64,000 nt of DNA from Saccharicrinis sp. UBA6048 (GTDB taxonomy: Bacteria; Bacteroidota; Bacteroidia; Bacteroidales; Marinilabiliaceae). The position numbers and the translations under genes are program-made. Shown here piece by piece: positions 8,974-17,680 of the stretch (position 1 is the first letter of the stretch; each line of letters starts with the position of its first letter). The stretch is taken from NCBI GenBank assembly GCA_002429115.1, contig DIYS01000209.1, forward strand, positions 43,741-107,740, given 5' to 3'. Under the pieces are notes generated by a model. The model saw only the letters and a list, made by a program, of their open reading frames with translations, was not told where the DNA came from and searched no databases.

Positions 8974-8981
8974 CAAAAGTA
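8974..8981 (-). promoter_or_regulatory. -7 element of mutY
   Basis: TACTTTTG on the minus strand (8981 to 8974) fits TAnnTTTG. Transcription would begin just upstream of the ATG at 8958, leaving a very short leader. I see no good TTG partner at the usual distance, so this is a partial match. Confidence 0.45.
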
Positions 8982-8986
8982 AAGCA

Positions 8987-9021
8987 TTTGTTTTTTTTTA
9001 TTGAGATTTCATTTATCTTTG
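8987..9021 (+). promoter_or_regulatory. Promoter of the HU gene
   Basis: TTTG at 8987-8990 and TATCTTTG at 9014-9021 are separated by 23 bp and fit the Bacteroidota -33/-7 pattern, with a spacer at the long end. The predicted start is about 50 bp before the HU ATG. Confidence 0.6.
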
Positions 9022-9080
9022 CAATCTGAAATTTGGAAAATAGACCGTAAATAATTGATAATTAAATAATTTTAAAAGAT

Positions 9081-9365
9081 ATGACAAAGGCTGATATCGT
9101 AAACGAGATTTCAAAAAATACTGGAATTGAAAAAGTTACAGTTCAGAAGACTGTTGAAGCTTTTATGGATACTATCAAAGGTTCTTTGGTTAAAGGTAAG
9201 AATGTGTATCTGAGAGGGTTTGGTTCTTTTGTAGTTAAAGAGCGTGCTGAGAAAACAGCTCGTAACATCTCAAAGAATACAACTATTATTATTCCAGCTC
9301 ATTATATTCCTGCGTTTAAGCCTTCTAAGAGCTTTGTTACTAAAGTTAAGAACAACGTTAAGTAA
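9081..9365 (+). CDS. HU/IHF family DNA-binding protein
   Basis: A 94-residue histone-like protein: MTKADIVNEISKNTG, the dimerisation helices, LRGFGSFVVKERAEKTARN and the beta-arm region ending PAFKPSKSFVTKV. The GFGSF motif and length are those of HU/IHF subunits. It bends and compacts DNA as a dimer in the nucleoid. It is divergent from mutY, and the tiny COX24-like gene follows 23 bp later, probably on the same transcript, which would end at the hairpin at 9510-9540. Confidence 0.95.
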   Translation: MTKADIVNEISKNTGIEKVTVQKTVEAFMDTIKGSLVKGKNVYLRGFGSFVVKERAEKTARNISKNTTIIIPAHYIPAFKPSKSFVTKVKNNVK

Positions 9366-9388
9366 TTAATCACTAAAAAAGTAGCGCC

Positions 9389-9481
9389 ATGCCAAGTGGA
9401 AAAAAGAGGAAAAGACATAAGATGGCTACGCACAAGCGTAAAAAGAGACTTAGAAAAAACCGCCATAAGAAGAAGAAATAA
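9389..9481 (+). CDS. Small basic COX24/bS22-like ribosomal protein, 30 residues
   Basis: An ATG at 9389 opens a 30-codon frame ending in TAA at 9479-9481. The peptide begins MPSGKKRKRHKMATHKRKK and ends in a run of lysines; 20 of its 30 residues are Lys, Arg or His. It matches the short proteins that Bacteroidota genomes annotate as AURKAIP1/COX24-domain, related to mitochondrial mS38 and mycobacterial bS22. These bind rRNA in the small ribosomal subunit. The position between HU and RNase G and the strong terminator directly after the stop support a real gene. It is below the size many gene finders accept. Confidence 0.85.
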   Translation: MPSGKKRKRHKMATHKRKKRLRKNRHKKKK

Positions 9482-9509
9482 TCTTCTTTAGTCTTAAAAG
9501 AAATTTTTT

Positions 9510-9540
9510 ACAAACAGAAAGTGAAACACTTTCTGTTTGT
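9510..9540 (+). terminator. Intrinsic terminator after HU and the COX24-like gene
   Basis: A perfect 14-bp stem: ACAAACAGAAAGTG (9510-9523), loop AAA, CACTTTCTGTTTGT (9527-9540), followed by TGTTTGTATTT. It lies 28 bp after the COX24-like stop. Confidence 0.8.
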
Positions 9541-9589
9541 TGTTTGTATTTATATACAACGATCTTTGAAATAAAATTGCGATCATATA

Positions 9590-11140
9590 GTGAATGCAGA
9601 ACTGTTTGTAGATGTCACTCCTGATCATCTTTCATTAGCGTTGATGGAAGATAAGCGATTGGTTGAATTAAGAAAAGAAACAAGTAATGTTCAATTTGCG
9701 GTAGGAGATATTTACCTCGGCAAAGTCAAAAAGATAATGCCAGGATTGAATGCCGCTTTTATTGATGTAGGGTACGAAAAAGATGCTTTTTTACATTATC
9801 TAGATCTTGGACCACAATTTCGTTCACTTCAGAAATTCTTGAATATTGCGTCAGCCAAAAAAGGAGTAGTTTCATTACACAAGCTTAAACCGGAACCAGA
9901 CATTAATAAAAATGGCACAATTCCGGAAGTTCTAACAGCAGGTCAACATGTATTGGTTCAGGTAGCTAAAGAACCAATTTCTACGAAAGGACCTCGATTA
10001 ACATCAGAACTATCTATTGCAGGAAGGAACCTTGTTCTTCTTCCATTCTCCGACAAAGTTTCAGTAAGTCAAAAGTTATCATCATCGGATGAAAAGGCTC
10101 GCTTGAAACGCTTACTAACAAGTATAAAGCCCAGGAATTATGGGGTGATTATACGTACGGTAGCAGAAGGAAAGCAGGCAGCAGAACTCGATAAAGAGTT
10201 AAAAATGCTTGTAAAAAGATGGGAAGAACATACCTCACGTATCAGGGATGTTAAAGCACCTGGTTTAGTGATGGGAGAAATTGGACGGACTTCCGCATTA
10301 TTGAGAGATATCCTTAATCCATCGTTCAACTCGATTTATGTAAACGATGAGGATGTATGTAAGGAGATCAAAGAGTATGTCGGACTGATTGCCTCCGACA
10401 GGCAAAAAATTGTAAAGCATTATAAAGGTGCTGCAGGTATTTTTGATCAGTTTCATGTGAACAGACAGGTTAAAGCCTTGTTTGGGAAAACCGTTTCTTT
10501 TAAAAGCGGAGCATACCTGATTATCGAACATACCGAAGCCCTGCATGTTATTGATGTTAATAGTGGAAATCGCTCAAAATCAGCCTCGAATCAAGAGAAT
10601 AATGCATTGGAGGTAAATTTAGCTGCTGCTGACGAGATAGCCAGGCAGCTGCGATTGAGAGACATGGGTGGAATCATCGTTGTTGATTTTATTGATATGC
10701 AAAGCAACGAAAACCGTCAAAAGGTTTTCGAAAAAATGAAACAGGCCATGGCCTCTGATCGCACCAAGCACAATATTTTACCACTAAGTAAATTTGGCTT
10801 GATGCAGATAACACGCCAACGTGTAAGACCTGAAATGCATATTAATACTCAAGAAGGATGTCCAACATGTCAGGGTACAGGAAAAGTCGATCCTGCTATT
10901 TTCTGGCCAGAACAAATTGAAGCCGCTGTTAAGAAAGCTGTGTATGAGCTAAAAGTAAAACGTATGACCCTGAATGTACACCCACTGGTGTATGCGTATC
11001 TTAAAAAAGGATTTCCATCTTTAGCTTTAAAATGGAAATTTAAATATACGCATGGATTAAAGGTGGTACCTTCCGACTCTCTAGGCATGCTTGAGTTCAA
11101 GATATTAGATAATAACAAAATGGAGGTTGACCTTTCTTAG
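9590..11140 (+). CDS. rng: Ribonuclease G/E family endoribonuclease
   Basis: A 516-residue RNase G. An S1-like segment (GDIYLGKVKKIMPGLNAAFIDVGY in part, residues about 35-95) lies inside the N-terminal region. The RNase H-like catalytic core has HVIDVNSGNRS and GGIIVVDFIDM, whose aspartates bind Mg2+. The zinc-link CPTCQGTG sits near the C-terminus, with a short tail and no RNase E scaffold domain. The enzyme trims 16S rRNA and starts mRNA decay in the cytosol. The likely start is the GTG at 9590, giving the usual Bacteroidota N-terminus (xNAELFVDVTP). HU-rng order is common in the phylum. Confidence 0.94.
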   Translation: MNAELFVDVTPDHLSLALMEDKRLVELRKETSNVQFAVGDIYLGKVKKIMPGLNAAFIDVGYEKDAFLHYLDLGPQFRSLQKFLNIASAKKGVVSLHKLKPEPDINKNGTIPEVLTAGQHVLVQVAKEPISTKGPRLTSELSIAGRNLVLLPFSDKVSVSQKLSSSDEKARLKRLLTSIKPRNYGVIIRTVAEGKQAAELDKELKMLVKRWEEHTSRIRDVKAPGLVMGEIGRTSALLRDILNPSFNSIYVNDEDVCKEIKEYVGLIASDRQKIVKHYKGAAGIFDQFHVNRQVKALFGKTVSFKSGAYLIIEHTEALHVIDVNSGNRSKSASNQENNALEVNLAAADEIARQLRLRDMGGIIVVDFIDMQSNENRQKVFEKMKQAMASDRTKHNILPLSKFGLMQITRQRVRPEMHINTQEGCPTCQGTGKVDPAIFWPEQIEAAVKKAVYELKVKRMTLNVHPLVYAYLKKGFPSLALKWKFKYTHGLKVVPSDSLGMLEFKILDNNKMEVDLS

Positions 11141-11154
11141 GTCAGCCTTTTTTT
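11125..11154 (+). terminator. Intrinsic terminator overlapping the rng stop codon
   Basis: GGTTGACC (11125-11132), loop TTTCTTA, GGTCAGCC (11140-11147), then seven T (11148-11154). The loop contains most of the TAG stop codon of rng, so termination and the last codons share sequence. Confidence 0.75.
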
Positions 11155-11533
11155 GTGCCGTGATGTAAGTCATGCTATTTCAAAACCCGCGCCTGTCACC
11201 CATAATAGCATTTAAGGTGTCTTTATTACAACAACATTGGAAAGCTGTCGAAGATAGTGACAAATGTTAGTGAGTGTATTAAATCATGCTGTATTGTAAG
11301 TTTTAACAGTGTGATAACAGCATTTGGAACTATTACGGCAAATAAATTATTATAACTTTGCAATCATCTATAATTGTAGATATGTTGTTGAGTTCCTTTG
11401 TGTAAGGAAACGCTATTATAATCGACGAAATTGAAAGATAAATCTAAAGTATAATTGAGTGTATAATCTGATTTAGCGGTAACAAGTAATTGAAATCGTG
11501 AAGATCAGGTGACATGAGTAAACTATTTAGCAA
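11155..11533 (+). promoter_or_regulatory. Upstream region of dsbD: -7 element and a TTAACA-type pair
   Basis: This 379-bp gap has no credible coding frame. It contains a -7 element TAACTTTG (11353-11360). TTAACA (11303-11308) and ATAACA (11314-11319) lie 11 bp apart and end 33 bp before that element, the same layout seen at the phosphate genes at 36-41 kb. With one mismatch this pair could be chance. The leader from the -7 element to the dsbD ATG would be about 170 nt; I see no known riboswitch in it. Confidence 0.45.
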
Positions 11534-13471
11534 ATGAAAAGAACAATAGCAGCAGTTGTGATGATGTTAGCTGTATTTGGAGCCACATTCGCCCAAATGG
11601 AGCAGCATATATCATGGAAGTTCTCCACAAAAAACTTAGGAGACAACAAGGTTGAGCTTATTTGTGAGGCATCAATTGATGATGGTTGGCATGTTTATTC
11701 TTCAGAGTTACCTGAAGGAACAGCCGTTCCAACAAATATTGAACTTGAACAAAGTACTGCTTACAAAGGGATTGAAGGAATTATTGAAGAGCCAAAGCCA
11801 ACAGCTCATTATGATGAGACTTTTGAGGCTGAATTGAAGTGGTTCGAGAAAAAGGCTACTTTTAAAAAGGTTGTTCAATTAACTCAGGAAGGTGATGTTA
11901 CAATTAAAGGTTACATCGAATCGATGATTTGTAATGACCAGACTTGTATGCCACCAGAAATGGTTGATTTCGAATTAAAAGTGAGTTCTACAGCGCCTGT
12001 AACTGCTGAAGTTGCTACAACTGAAGCTGGTGAGGAAGAAGAAGAATCTTACTGGGCCATCTTCTTATTAGCATTCGGTGGTGGTTTAGCAGCATTGCTT
12101 ACACCTTGTGTGTTCCCAATGATTCCGATGACCGTAAGTTTCTTTACTAAAACCAGCTCGACAAAAGCGGCAGGTATTAGAAACGGAATTCAGTATGGTA
12201 TCTCTATCATTGTAATCTACTTGATTTTAGGTGTTGCTGTATCGGCAATATTCGGAGCCAGCGCATTGAACGAATTATCAACTAACGTATGGTTCAACTT
12301 GTTCTTTGCCTTATTACTTGTTGTATTTGCAGTTTCATTCTTCGGAGCTTTCGAAATTGTAATGCCAAGTTCATGGGTTAACTTTGCTACTAAAGGTGAA
12401 GAAAAAGGTGGGTTTATTGGTACCTTCTTTATGGCCTTTACTTTAGCATTGGTATCATTTAGTTGTACAGGACCAATTGTAGGTGCTCTTCTTGTAAAAG
12501 CCGCTACTGGTGGATATATGGGGCCAATTGTTGGTATGTTAGGATTCTCATCAGCACTAGCATTACCATTTGCATTCTTTGCAGCTTTCCCTGGTTACCT
12601 TAACTCATTACCAAAATCAGGTGGTTGGTTAAACTCGGTAAAAGTGATCCTTGGTTTCTTAGAGTTAGCTTTTGCTTTCAAATTCCTTTCGGTTGCCGAT
12701 ATGACTATGGGATGGCACATTCTTGAGCGTGAAGTATTCATCGCAATTTGGGTAGCTATCTTTGGTGCAATGGGATTCTATTTGTTAGGAAAAATCCGCT
12801 TGCCGCATGATTCACCAATGGAATACGTACCTGTATCTCGCTTTGTTTTTGCATTAGCAGTATTTGGTTTTACAATTTATATGCTACCAGGTATCTGGGG
12901 TGCACCAGTTAACTTGATCAGTGGTATGCCACCATCAAAAGACTATTCAGAATCTCCATTTGGTGTAGGTTATCAGGCACCTGTTTCATCAGGAGGTGGT
13001 AGTGCACATGTAGAAATGCCGGAAGGTATGCATTACGGACCACAAGGTATTCCTGCCTTTGATGATTATGACAAAGCACTGGCATATTCAAAAAAGGTAA
13101 ATAAGCCAATTCTTCTTGATTTTACTGGTAAAGGTTGTACTAACTGCCGTAAGATGGAAGACAAGGTCTGGTCAAATACAAACGTTAAAAAGCTGTTGAC
13201 TGAAGATTATATCTTGGTTTCACTTTACGTTGATATTCGTAAGAAACTTGATGAGCCATATATTTCTGAATTAACAGGTAAGAAAATTCGTACAGTAGGT
13301 CAGAAATGGGCTGAGTTCCAGATGGAGCGTTACCAACAGCAAGGTCAGCCTTACTATGTTATCATTGACGAAAATGAAACAACTCTTAATACACCGGTAG
13401 CTTACGATCCGGATATTAAGAAGTACCAGAACTGGTTAGAAGATGGTATACAAAAATATAAGAATCGATAA
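11534..13471 (+). CDS. dsbD: Thiol:disulfide interchange protein DsbD
   Basis: A 645-residue membrane protein with three modules. After a signal peptide (ends near ATFAQ) comes the periplasmic N-terminal domain (about 20-150) with the cysteine pair in ICNDQTCMPP. Then follow about eight membrane segments (about 175-470) with the redox cysteines LLTPCVFPM and VSFSCTGPIVG. A C-terminal thioredoxin-like domain carries GKGCTNCRKME. DsbD carries electrons from cytosolic thioredoxin across the inner membrane to periplasmic reductases, cytochrome c maturation or other thiol proteins. It is a single-gene transcript ending in the terminator at 13489-13521. Confidence 0.94.
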   Translation: MKRTIAAVVMMLAVFGATFAQMEQHISWKFSTKNLGDNKVELICEASIDDGWHVYSSELPEGTAVPTNIELEQSTAYKGIEGIIEEPKPTAHYDETFEAELKWFEKKATFKKVVQLTQEGDVTIKGYIESMICNDQTCMPPEMVDFELKVSSTAPVTAEVATTEAGEEEEESYWAIFLLAFGGGLAALLTPCVFPMIPMTVSFFTKTSSTKAAGIRNGIQYGISIIVIYLILGVAVSAIFGASALNELSTNVWFNLFFALLLVVFAVSFFGAFEIVMPSSWVNFATKGEEKGGFIGTFFMAFTLALVSFSCTGPIVGALLVKAATGGYMGPIVGMLGFSSALALPFAFFAAFPGYLNSLPKSGGWLNSVKVILGFLELAFAFKFLSVADMTMGWHILEREVFIAIWVAIFGAMGFYLLGKIRLPHDSPMEYVPVSRFVFALAVFGFTIYMLPGIWGAPVNLISGMPPSKDYSESPFGVGYQAPVSSGGGSAHVEMPEGMHYGPQGIPAFDDYDKALAYSKKVNKPILLDFTGKGCTNCRKMEDKVWSNTNVKKLLTEDYILVSLYVDIRKKLDEPYISELTGKKIRTVGQKWAEFQMERYQQQGQPYYVIIDENETTLNTPVAYDPDIKKYQNWLEDGIQKYKNR

Positions 13472-13488
13472 GCATTCTTAACTGAATT

Positions 13489-13521
13489 AAAAGGCCTTCT
13501 CATTCGGGAAGGCCTTTTTTT
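13489..13521 (+). terminator. Intrinsic terminator of dsbD
   Basis: GGCCTTC (13493-13499) pairs with GAAGGCC (13508-13514) around an 8-nt loop, followed by a run of seven T. The flanking A-run at 13489-13492 can extend the stem. Confidence 0.85.
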
Positions 13522-13644
13522 GGCATTAATTGAAAGGTGTTTGTGTAATAATTTTAAGGATTAGTAAAAAACCTGTGTCCGGATAATCTGTAAGTGAGTT
13601 ATATAAATTAGATTTAAAGTGTTGTATGTGACAATTTAAGAACT

Positions 13645-15009
13645 ATGAATAACCGAATTTTACTCATCCTTTTCCTTTGTTGTTTTACGGCCTTGGTTTT
13701 TGCACAAAGCAATGCCGGACAATTATCTGAGGAGCAAATTTACCGCCGAGGAAATAAATATAATACCTGGTCAGTTACGGCAGGTTTCGGACCGGTAATT
13801 TATTATACGGATGTCATTGACTATACCGCATTGCCTTCTGATAATTGGCGTTTTGGTCCTTCATTAATGATTAGCAAGCAGTTTAACCGCCCTTGGGGAC
13901 TCGATCTTCAATGGTTAAGTGCCGATATGTATGGGCAAAAGAACAATCGCTATTTTAAGGGTAACTTTTATGATATAACGATCAACGGAACGCTAAATGT
14001 TAATCAGTTAGCCATCTTTGGTCCCATCAGTGATAAATGGAATATCTATGCAAAAGTGGGTATTGGACTGACTTATTTCAGGTCGCGTTTACATCGTTTA
14101 TCGGCCTATACATACACCGATCCAATTACCGGTGAGGAAGAGTTTGTTGACGCCGGTGATGTGCATAAAGTTAAGCATGTGTATGACAATGTTGAAGGCT
14201 ACCCGACACCCCACGGTTGGATGCGTGATGATTATCTTGTAATGGGCTATGAGCGTCGAGAGGAAGGTGCTCCTGATAAGAAAACCGAACGACGCAGTGA
14301 GGTGGTCATTCCATTAGGTATTGGTGTTAAATATCGGATTAGTAAAAGTTTTGATGTCGGCACCGAGATTTTGATGCGCCAGGTGAGTGCTGATAATCTG
14401 GATGTCAACCTGACGGGAGCCGACAATGATAGCTATATGTATGCATCTGTCAATCTGACGTATAAGCTAGGGAAGAAAAACAAGCGTCATGCTGCCTGGA
14501 CCTATAAGGATTTCAATATGAACTACAAGCGTCAGCGAAAAGATGACCCAATGGCGCATAAGTTAGATTCGCTTAAACGACAAATTGAGTATATGGCCAT
14601 GCTTGATTCAGTCAGTAGTGATACCAGTACGATCTTCACTGAATCTGTCGAGTATAAAGAGCGCTTGTCAACCTCTGTGTTCTTTGATTTCGATAAGTCC
14701 GATATTACACAGGAATCGCATATGACATTGGCCAAAGCGGCCTATGTGATGTCTCGCGATACATCTTTGCGTGTAAAAATAGTAGGGTATTGTGACGAAC
14801 GTGGTTCTGAGGAGTATAATTTGGCTCTAAGTCAGCGACGTTGTAATGCTGTTTTGGATGTGATGGTAAATGAGTATAAGATCGCAAAGGACCGTTTTGA
14901 GCTGGATTATAAGGGTGAGGCAGAGTTACTATCAGATACGCGAACTCAAGCTCCTCGAGGGCTGCATTTAGTCAATAGGCGCGTCGATTTATTTGTCATC
15001 ATAGAGTAG
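13645..15009 (+). CDS. OmpA family outer membrane protein (first of a tandem pair)
   Basis: A 454-residue protein with a signal peptide (ends near LVFAQ). An N-terminal beta-barrel region of about 260 residues is rich in alternating aromatic strands. A linker follows, then a C-terminal OmpA domain (about 345-454): STSVFFDFDKSDI, the peptidoglycan-binding GYCDERGSEEYNLALSQRR and the closing NRRVDLFV. Such proteins anchor the outer membrane to peptidoglycan. Whether the barrel is also a porin is unknown. The next gene, 9 bp downstream, is a diverged copy with the same barrel motifs (NTWSV, SFDVGTE/SFDIGFE, YKxGKKNKRH), so they form an operon born of duplication. Confidence 0.86.
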   Translation: MNNRILLILFLCCFTALVFAQSNAGQLSEEQIYRRGNKYNTWSVTAGFGPVIYYTDVIDYTALPSDNWRFGPSLMISKQFNRPWGLDLQWLSADMYGQKNNRYFKGNFYDITINGTLNVNQLAIFGPISDKWNIYAKVGIGLTYFRSRLHRLSAYTYTDPITGEEEFVDAGDVHKVKHVYDNVEGYPTPHGWMRDDYLVMGYERREEGAPDKKTERRSEVVIPLGIGVKYRISKSFDVGTEILMRQVSADNLDVNLTGADNDSYMYASVNLTYKLGKKNKRHAAWTYKDFNMNYKRQRKDDPMAHKLDSLKRQIEYMAMLDSVSSDTSTIFTESVEYKERLSTSVFFDFDKSDITQESHMTLAKAAYVMSRDTSLRVKIVGYCDERGSEEYNLALSQRRCNAVLDVMVNEYKIAKDRFELDYKGEAELLSDTRTQAPRGLHLVNRRVDLFVIIE

Positions 15010-15018
15010 TGAAAGTAT

Positions 15019-16308
15019 ATGAAGAAGATATTTGGGATAATCGTACTTTTAGCAACTGCTCATTCTTTAATTGCACAGTTCTCAACGGATCATCGCCAGT
15101 TGGAAGAGCATATGCGATATTCAAGGGATAAGCAATTTAACACCTGGTCAATAGCAGTTGGATATGGTTCACTTATTATGCAGAACGATCTGTCATCCTA
15201 TGCTTTTTTACCCGATCGCCATTGGTCATTTGGTCCTATGATTAAGTTGTCCAAACAAATTCATCCTGCCTGGGCACTGGACTTGCAGTTTATTGAAAGT
15301 GATTATCGCTCAGGCAATGAAGAGTATTATAGTGAAGGAAATATTAACGATTACTCGGTCAATTTGATCACCTATATTAATCAATGGTTTACCTACCCGG
15401 GTCCAATGAATGATCGTTGGAATGTATACATGAAACTGGGTGTTGGTCTTACGGCTTTCAGAACCAGGGTTAGATATACCGAAACTGATGAATTTGTTCA
15501 TAGGAGAGATGTAGATCCTGAGAATGAGGAAGATGGTTACATTGTTTTAGGTTACGATCCGCACGATCCAACTAAAATGATTGAGCGGGCAAAAGAGTTG
15601 GTGATTCCTTTTTCTTTGGGCGTTCAGTATCGGATTAATCGAAGTTTTGATATTGGATTCGAAACCTCCATGCGTTGGTCACTTGAGGATAAGCTTGATA
15701 ATATATTGCTGGGAGCAAATAATGACAAGTACCTATACACCAATATTCATCTGGCTTATAAAATTGGAAAGAAGAATAAACGACATTCGCGCTGGACACA
15801 TAGAGGGTATGGATTTAATGTTTTTGATAAACCTAAAAAAGATCCACTAGCCGATGAAGTGGCACGTCTGGAGGAAGAATTGCGTCAATACGAAGCCAAT
15901 CGCATTATAAAAACCGATACCGTTAAAATAAAGCATCATGCCTTAAGAATATATGGCAGCAACAATATGGTTTCCGTTTTCTTTGACTCTAACGACAGTA
16001 AATTGGATACAAAAGATCAGGTTGACCTGGCAACGATAGGCTTGTATATGACCAAGAATCCACGCTCAACGGTTGAAATATATGGCTATAACGATAGCGC
16101 TGATAATCCTGACGAGAATCTTGGAGTCAGTAAAAAACGGTGTAAGGAAGTGTTGTCGTTCTTTGTTGATGATCTGGGAATTGATAAAAACAGATTTTCA
16201 TTGTACCCTAAAGGAGAAGATGACTTGTTATTGCCTAAGGATGCCAATAAGAACAATCAAATCAGAATCATTAACCGAAGAGCGGATGTGGTGGTGTTTA
16301 AGCCATAG
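15019..16308 (+). CDS. OmpA family outer membrane protein (second of a tandem pair)
   Basis: A 429-residue paralogue of the preceding gene: signal peptide (ends near LIAQ), a beta-barrel region with NTWSIAVGYGS, RINRSFDIGFETSMR and YKIGKKNKRH, a short coiled-coil-like segment near residues 275-295 (EVARLEEELRQYEAN), then an OmpA-like C-terminus. The OmpA motif is weaker than in its neighbour (GYNDSADNPDENLGVSKKR rather than the GxxDxxGs type), though NRRADVVVF is kept. Peptidoglycan binding may therefore be altered. The start is the ATG at 15019, 9 bp after the previous stop. Confidence 0.82.
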   Translation: MKKIFGIIVLLATAHSLIAQFSTDHRQLEEHMRYSRDKQFNTWSIAVGYGSLIMQNDLSSYAFLPDRHWSFGPMIKLSKQIHPAWALDLQFIESDYRSGNEEYYSEGNINDYSVNLITYINQWFTYPGPMNDRWNVYMKLGVGLTAFRTRVRYTETDEFVHRRDVDPENEEDGYIVLGYDPHDPTKMIERAKELVIPFSLGVQYRINRSFDIGFETSMRWSLEDKLDNILLGANNDKYLYTNIHLAYKIGKKNKRHSRWTHRGYGFNVFDKPKKDPLADEVARLEEELRQYEANRIIKTDTVKIKHHALRIYGSNNMVSVFFDSNDSKLDTKDQVDLATIGLYMTKNPRSTVEIYGYNDSADNPDENLGVSKKRCKEVLSFFVDDLGIDKNRFSLYPKGEDDLLLPKDANKNNQIRIINRRADVVVFKP

Positions 16309-16321
16309 GTGAACTTTTAGT

Positions 16322-16735
16322 ATGCTATCATGTTTTCATTTTGAAGTTGGATGTTCTATCTCAAATTTGAATACTGTGATAATAGCTGAGAGACATACCG
16401 AAAGACCCATTGTCTATTTTGATGGTGCCTGTAATTTATGTAGTGCCATAATTCGGTTGATAGATAAACTGGACTTAAAGCACCGAATCAATTTGATTCC
16501 TTTTCAGGTGGTCACCAATAAATCAGAACTCAATCATATTATCTGGGTGAAAGATGGAGAATCCTTTGTTGCCGGAAAGGCACTTATAAAAATCCTGTTA
16601 ATGAGTGCTTATCCTATAAAACTATTGGGGCATCTGCTTAATGTACTGCCGCTAAATTTGGTTGATAAAGTTTATTACCTGATTGTGAATAACAGGTATA
16701 AGTGGTTTGGTTCAAAGTCCTGTAATCTGACTTAA
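16322..16735 (+). CDS. DCC family thiol-disulfide oxidoreductase-like protein (DUF393)
   Basis: A 137-residue protein with the defining motif VYFDGACNLCSAIIRLIDK, giving the DxxCxxC pattern of the DCC family, and KALIKILLMS further on. The thioredoxin-like family is predicted to act on thiols, but substrates are unknown. The ATG at 16322 adds about 27 residues before the domain; a GTG at 16376 would give the shorter N-terminus typical of the family, so the start is uncertain. The gene is 13 bp after the OmpA pair and its stop overlaps the convergent DUF4924 gene by 4 bp. Confidence 0.78.
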   Translation: MLSCFHFEVGCSISNLNTVIIAERHTERPIVYFDGACNLCSAIIRLIDKLDLKHRINLIPFQVVTNKSELNHIIWVKDGESFVAGKALIKILLMSAYPIKLLGHLLNVLPLNLVDKVYYLIVNNRYKWFGSKSCNLT

Positions 16736-17277
16736 TCAAATGTGAGCTTACCATCCTGCTCATCATTGTACTTTTTAGCCAATAAGGCCAGTAACTTGCT
16801 AAAGTTTTTAATGGCCATTGTAGTTTGCTCGCTGACGGTTTGATTTTTTAGTTTCATCAGGAATGAACTGTAAATCGCAGTGAGGCAAATGGCAATGTCG
16901 TTTTCAAGTTTATTGCCCGATTTATTATCAAACTCCTGGATAGTCGCAGCCATGCTGTTGTATAGGTGCTGATAGGCTACCTCGCCAGGTGATCGTAATA
17001 GTTGATTGTGCAGTCGGTTAATGTCATTAACGGTATTGATGTTGATTTGAAGATGCCCGCTTTCAGATTTGTTCTCCAATCGCATCATCTCTACCAGGTT
17101 TTCCCACCATTCACGAATTTCAAGAAGTTTATCTTCCTCTTGCTGATAACCCGGAATAATGTGCTGGTCGATTAATGACATATCAAGCTTGTTGGCACGA
17201 ATAAGATCTTCTACCTGCCACATGTACAGCACGTACTCAATAATGTTTTCTTTCTTCTTCTGTTGAGCTACAATCAT
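16732..17277 (-). CDS. DUF4924 family protein
   Basis: A 181-residue, mainly helical, soluble protein beginning MIVAQQKKKENIIEYVLYMWQ, the hallmark of the Bacteroidota family DUF4924. It has no signal peptide or membrane segment and no recognised catalytic motif. It follows the S4-domain gene by 9 bp at the end of the pth-S4-DUF4924 unit, which hints at a link to translation or RNA, but this rests only on neighbourhood. Function unknown. Confidence 0.8.
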   Translation of the reverse strand: MIVAQQKKKENIIEYVLYMWQVEDLIRANKLDMSLIDQHIIPGYQQEEDKLLEIREWWENLVEMMRLENKSESGHLQININTVNDINRLHNQLLRSPGEVAYQHLYNSMAATIQEFDNKSGNKLENDIAICLTAIYSSFLMKLKNQTVSEQTTMAIKNFSKLLALLAKKYNDEQDGKLTFD

Positions 17278-17286
17278 AATTTCTAA

Positions 17287-17679
17287 TTAAATATCCCAAT
17301 CGCCTTCCTGGAGTCTTTCAAGGTCACGTCTGTCTTTTTTGGTTGGTCGGCCGGTTCCTCTGTCTCTATTGGCATTACTTGCCAATCTTGATAATTCAAG
17401 CATTTCTATTTGATCGGCCGGCGTAATGTCCACAATAAAGTCAGGGGTTAGTTTAGCGCCCATTCTTTTTTCGGCCAGGTCTAATACTTTAAAGCGTCTG
17501 GTAATAGGAGCTATGCGTACGTCAATTTCTTCACCAACCTTAATCAGGCGCGATGACTTTACAGGCATATCATTGATGGTTACTTTCCCTTTTTTGCACG
17601 CTTCGGCAGCTATGCTGCGGGTTTTGTAAATCCTCACTGCCCAAAGAAACTTATCAATTCTTACTCCTGAACTACTCAT
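17287..17679 (-). CDS. S4-domain RNA-binding protein (HslR/RqcP-like)
   Basis: A 130-residue protein with an N-terminal S4 domain: VRIDKFLWAVRIYKTRSIA, CKKGKVTINDMPVKSS and LIKVGEEIDVRI. The tail is basic (GRPTKKDRRDLE). HslR-type proteins bind 50S subunits carrying stalled peptidyl-tRNA and act in ribosome rescue. The adjacency (1 bp) to pth, whose enzyme releases peptidyl-tRNA, fits that role. The start is the ATG at 17677-17679. Confidence 0.85.
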   Translation of the reverse strand: MSSSGVRIDKFLWAVRIYKTRSIAAEACKKGKVTINDMPVKSSRLIKVGEEIDVRIAPITRRFKVLDLAEKRMGAKLTPDFIVDITPADQIEMLELSRLASNANRDRGTGRPTKKDRRDLERLQEGDWDI

Positions 17680-17680
17680 C

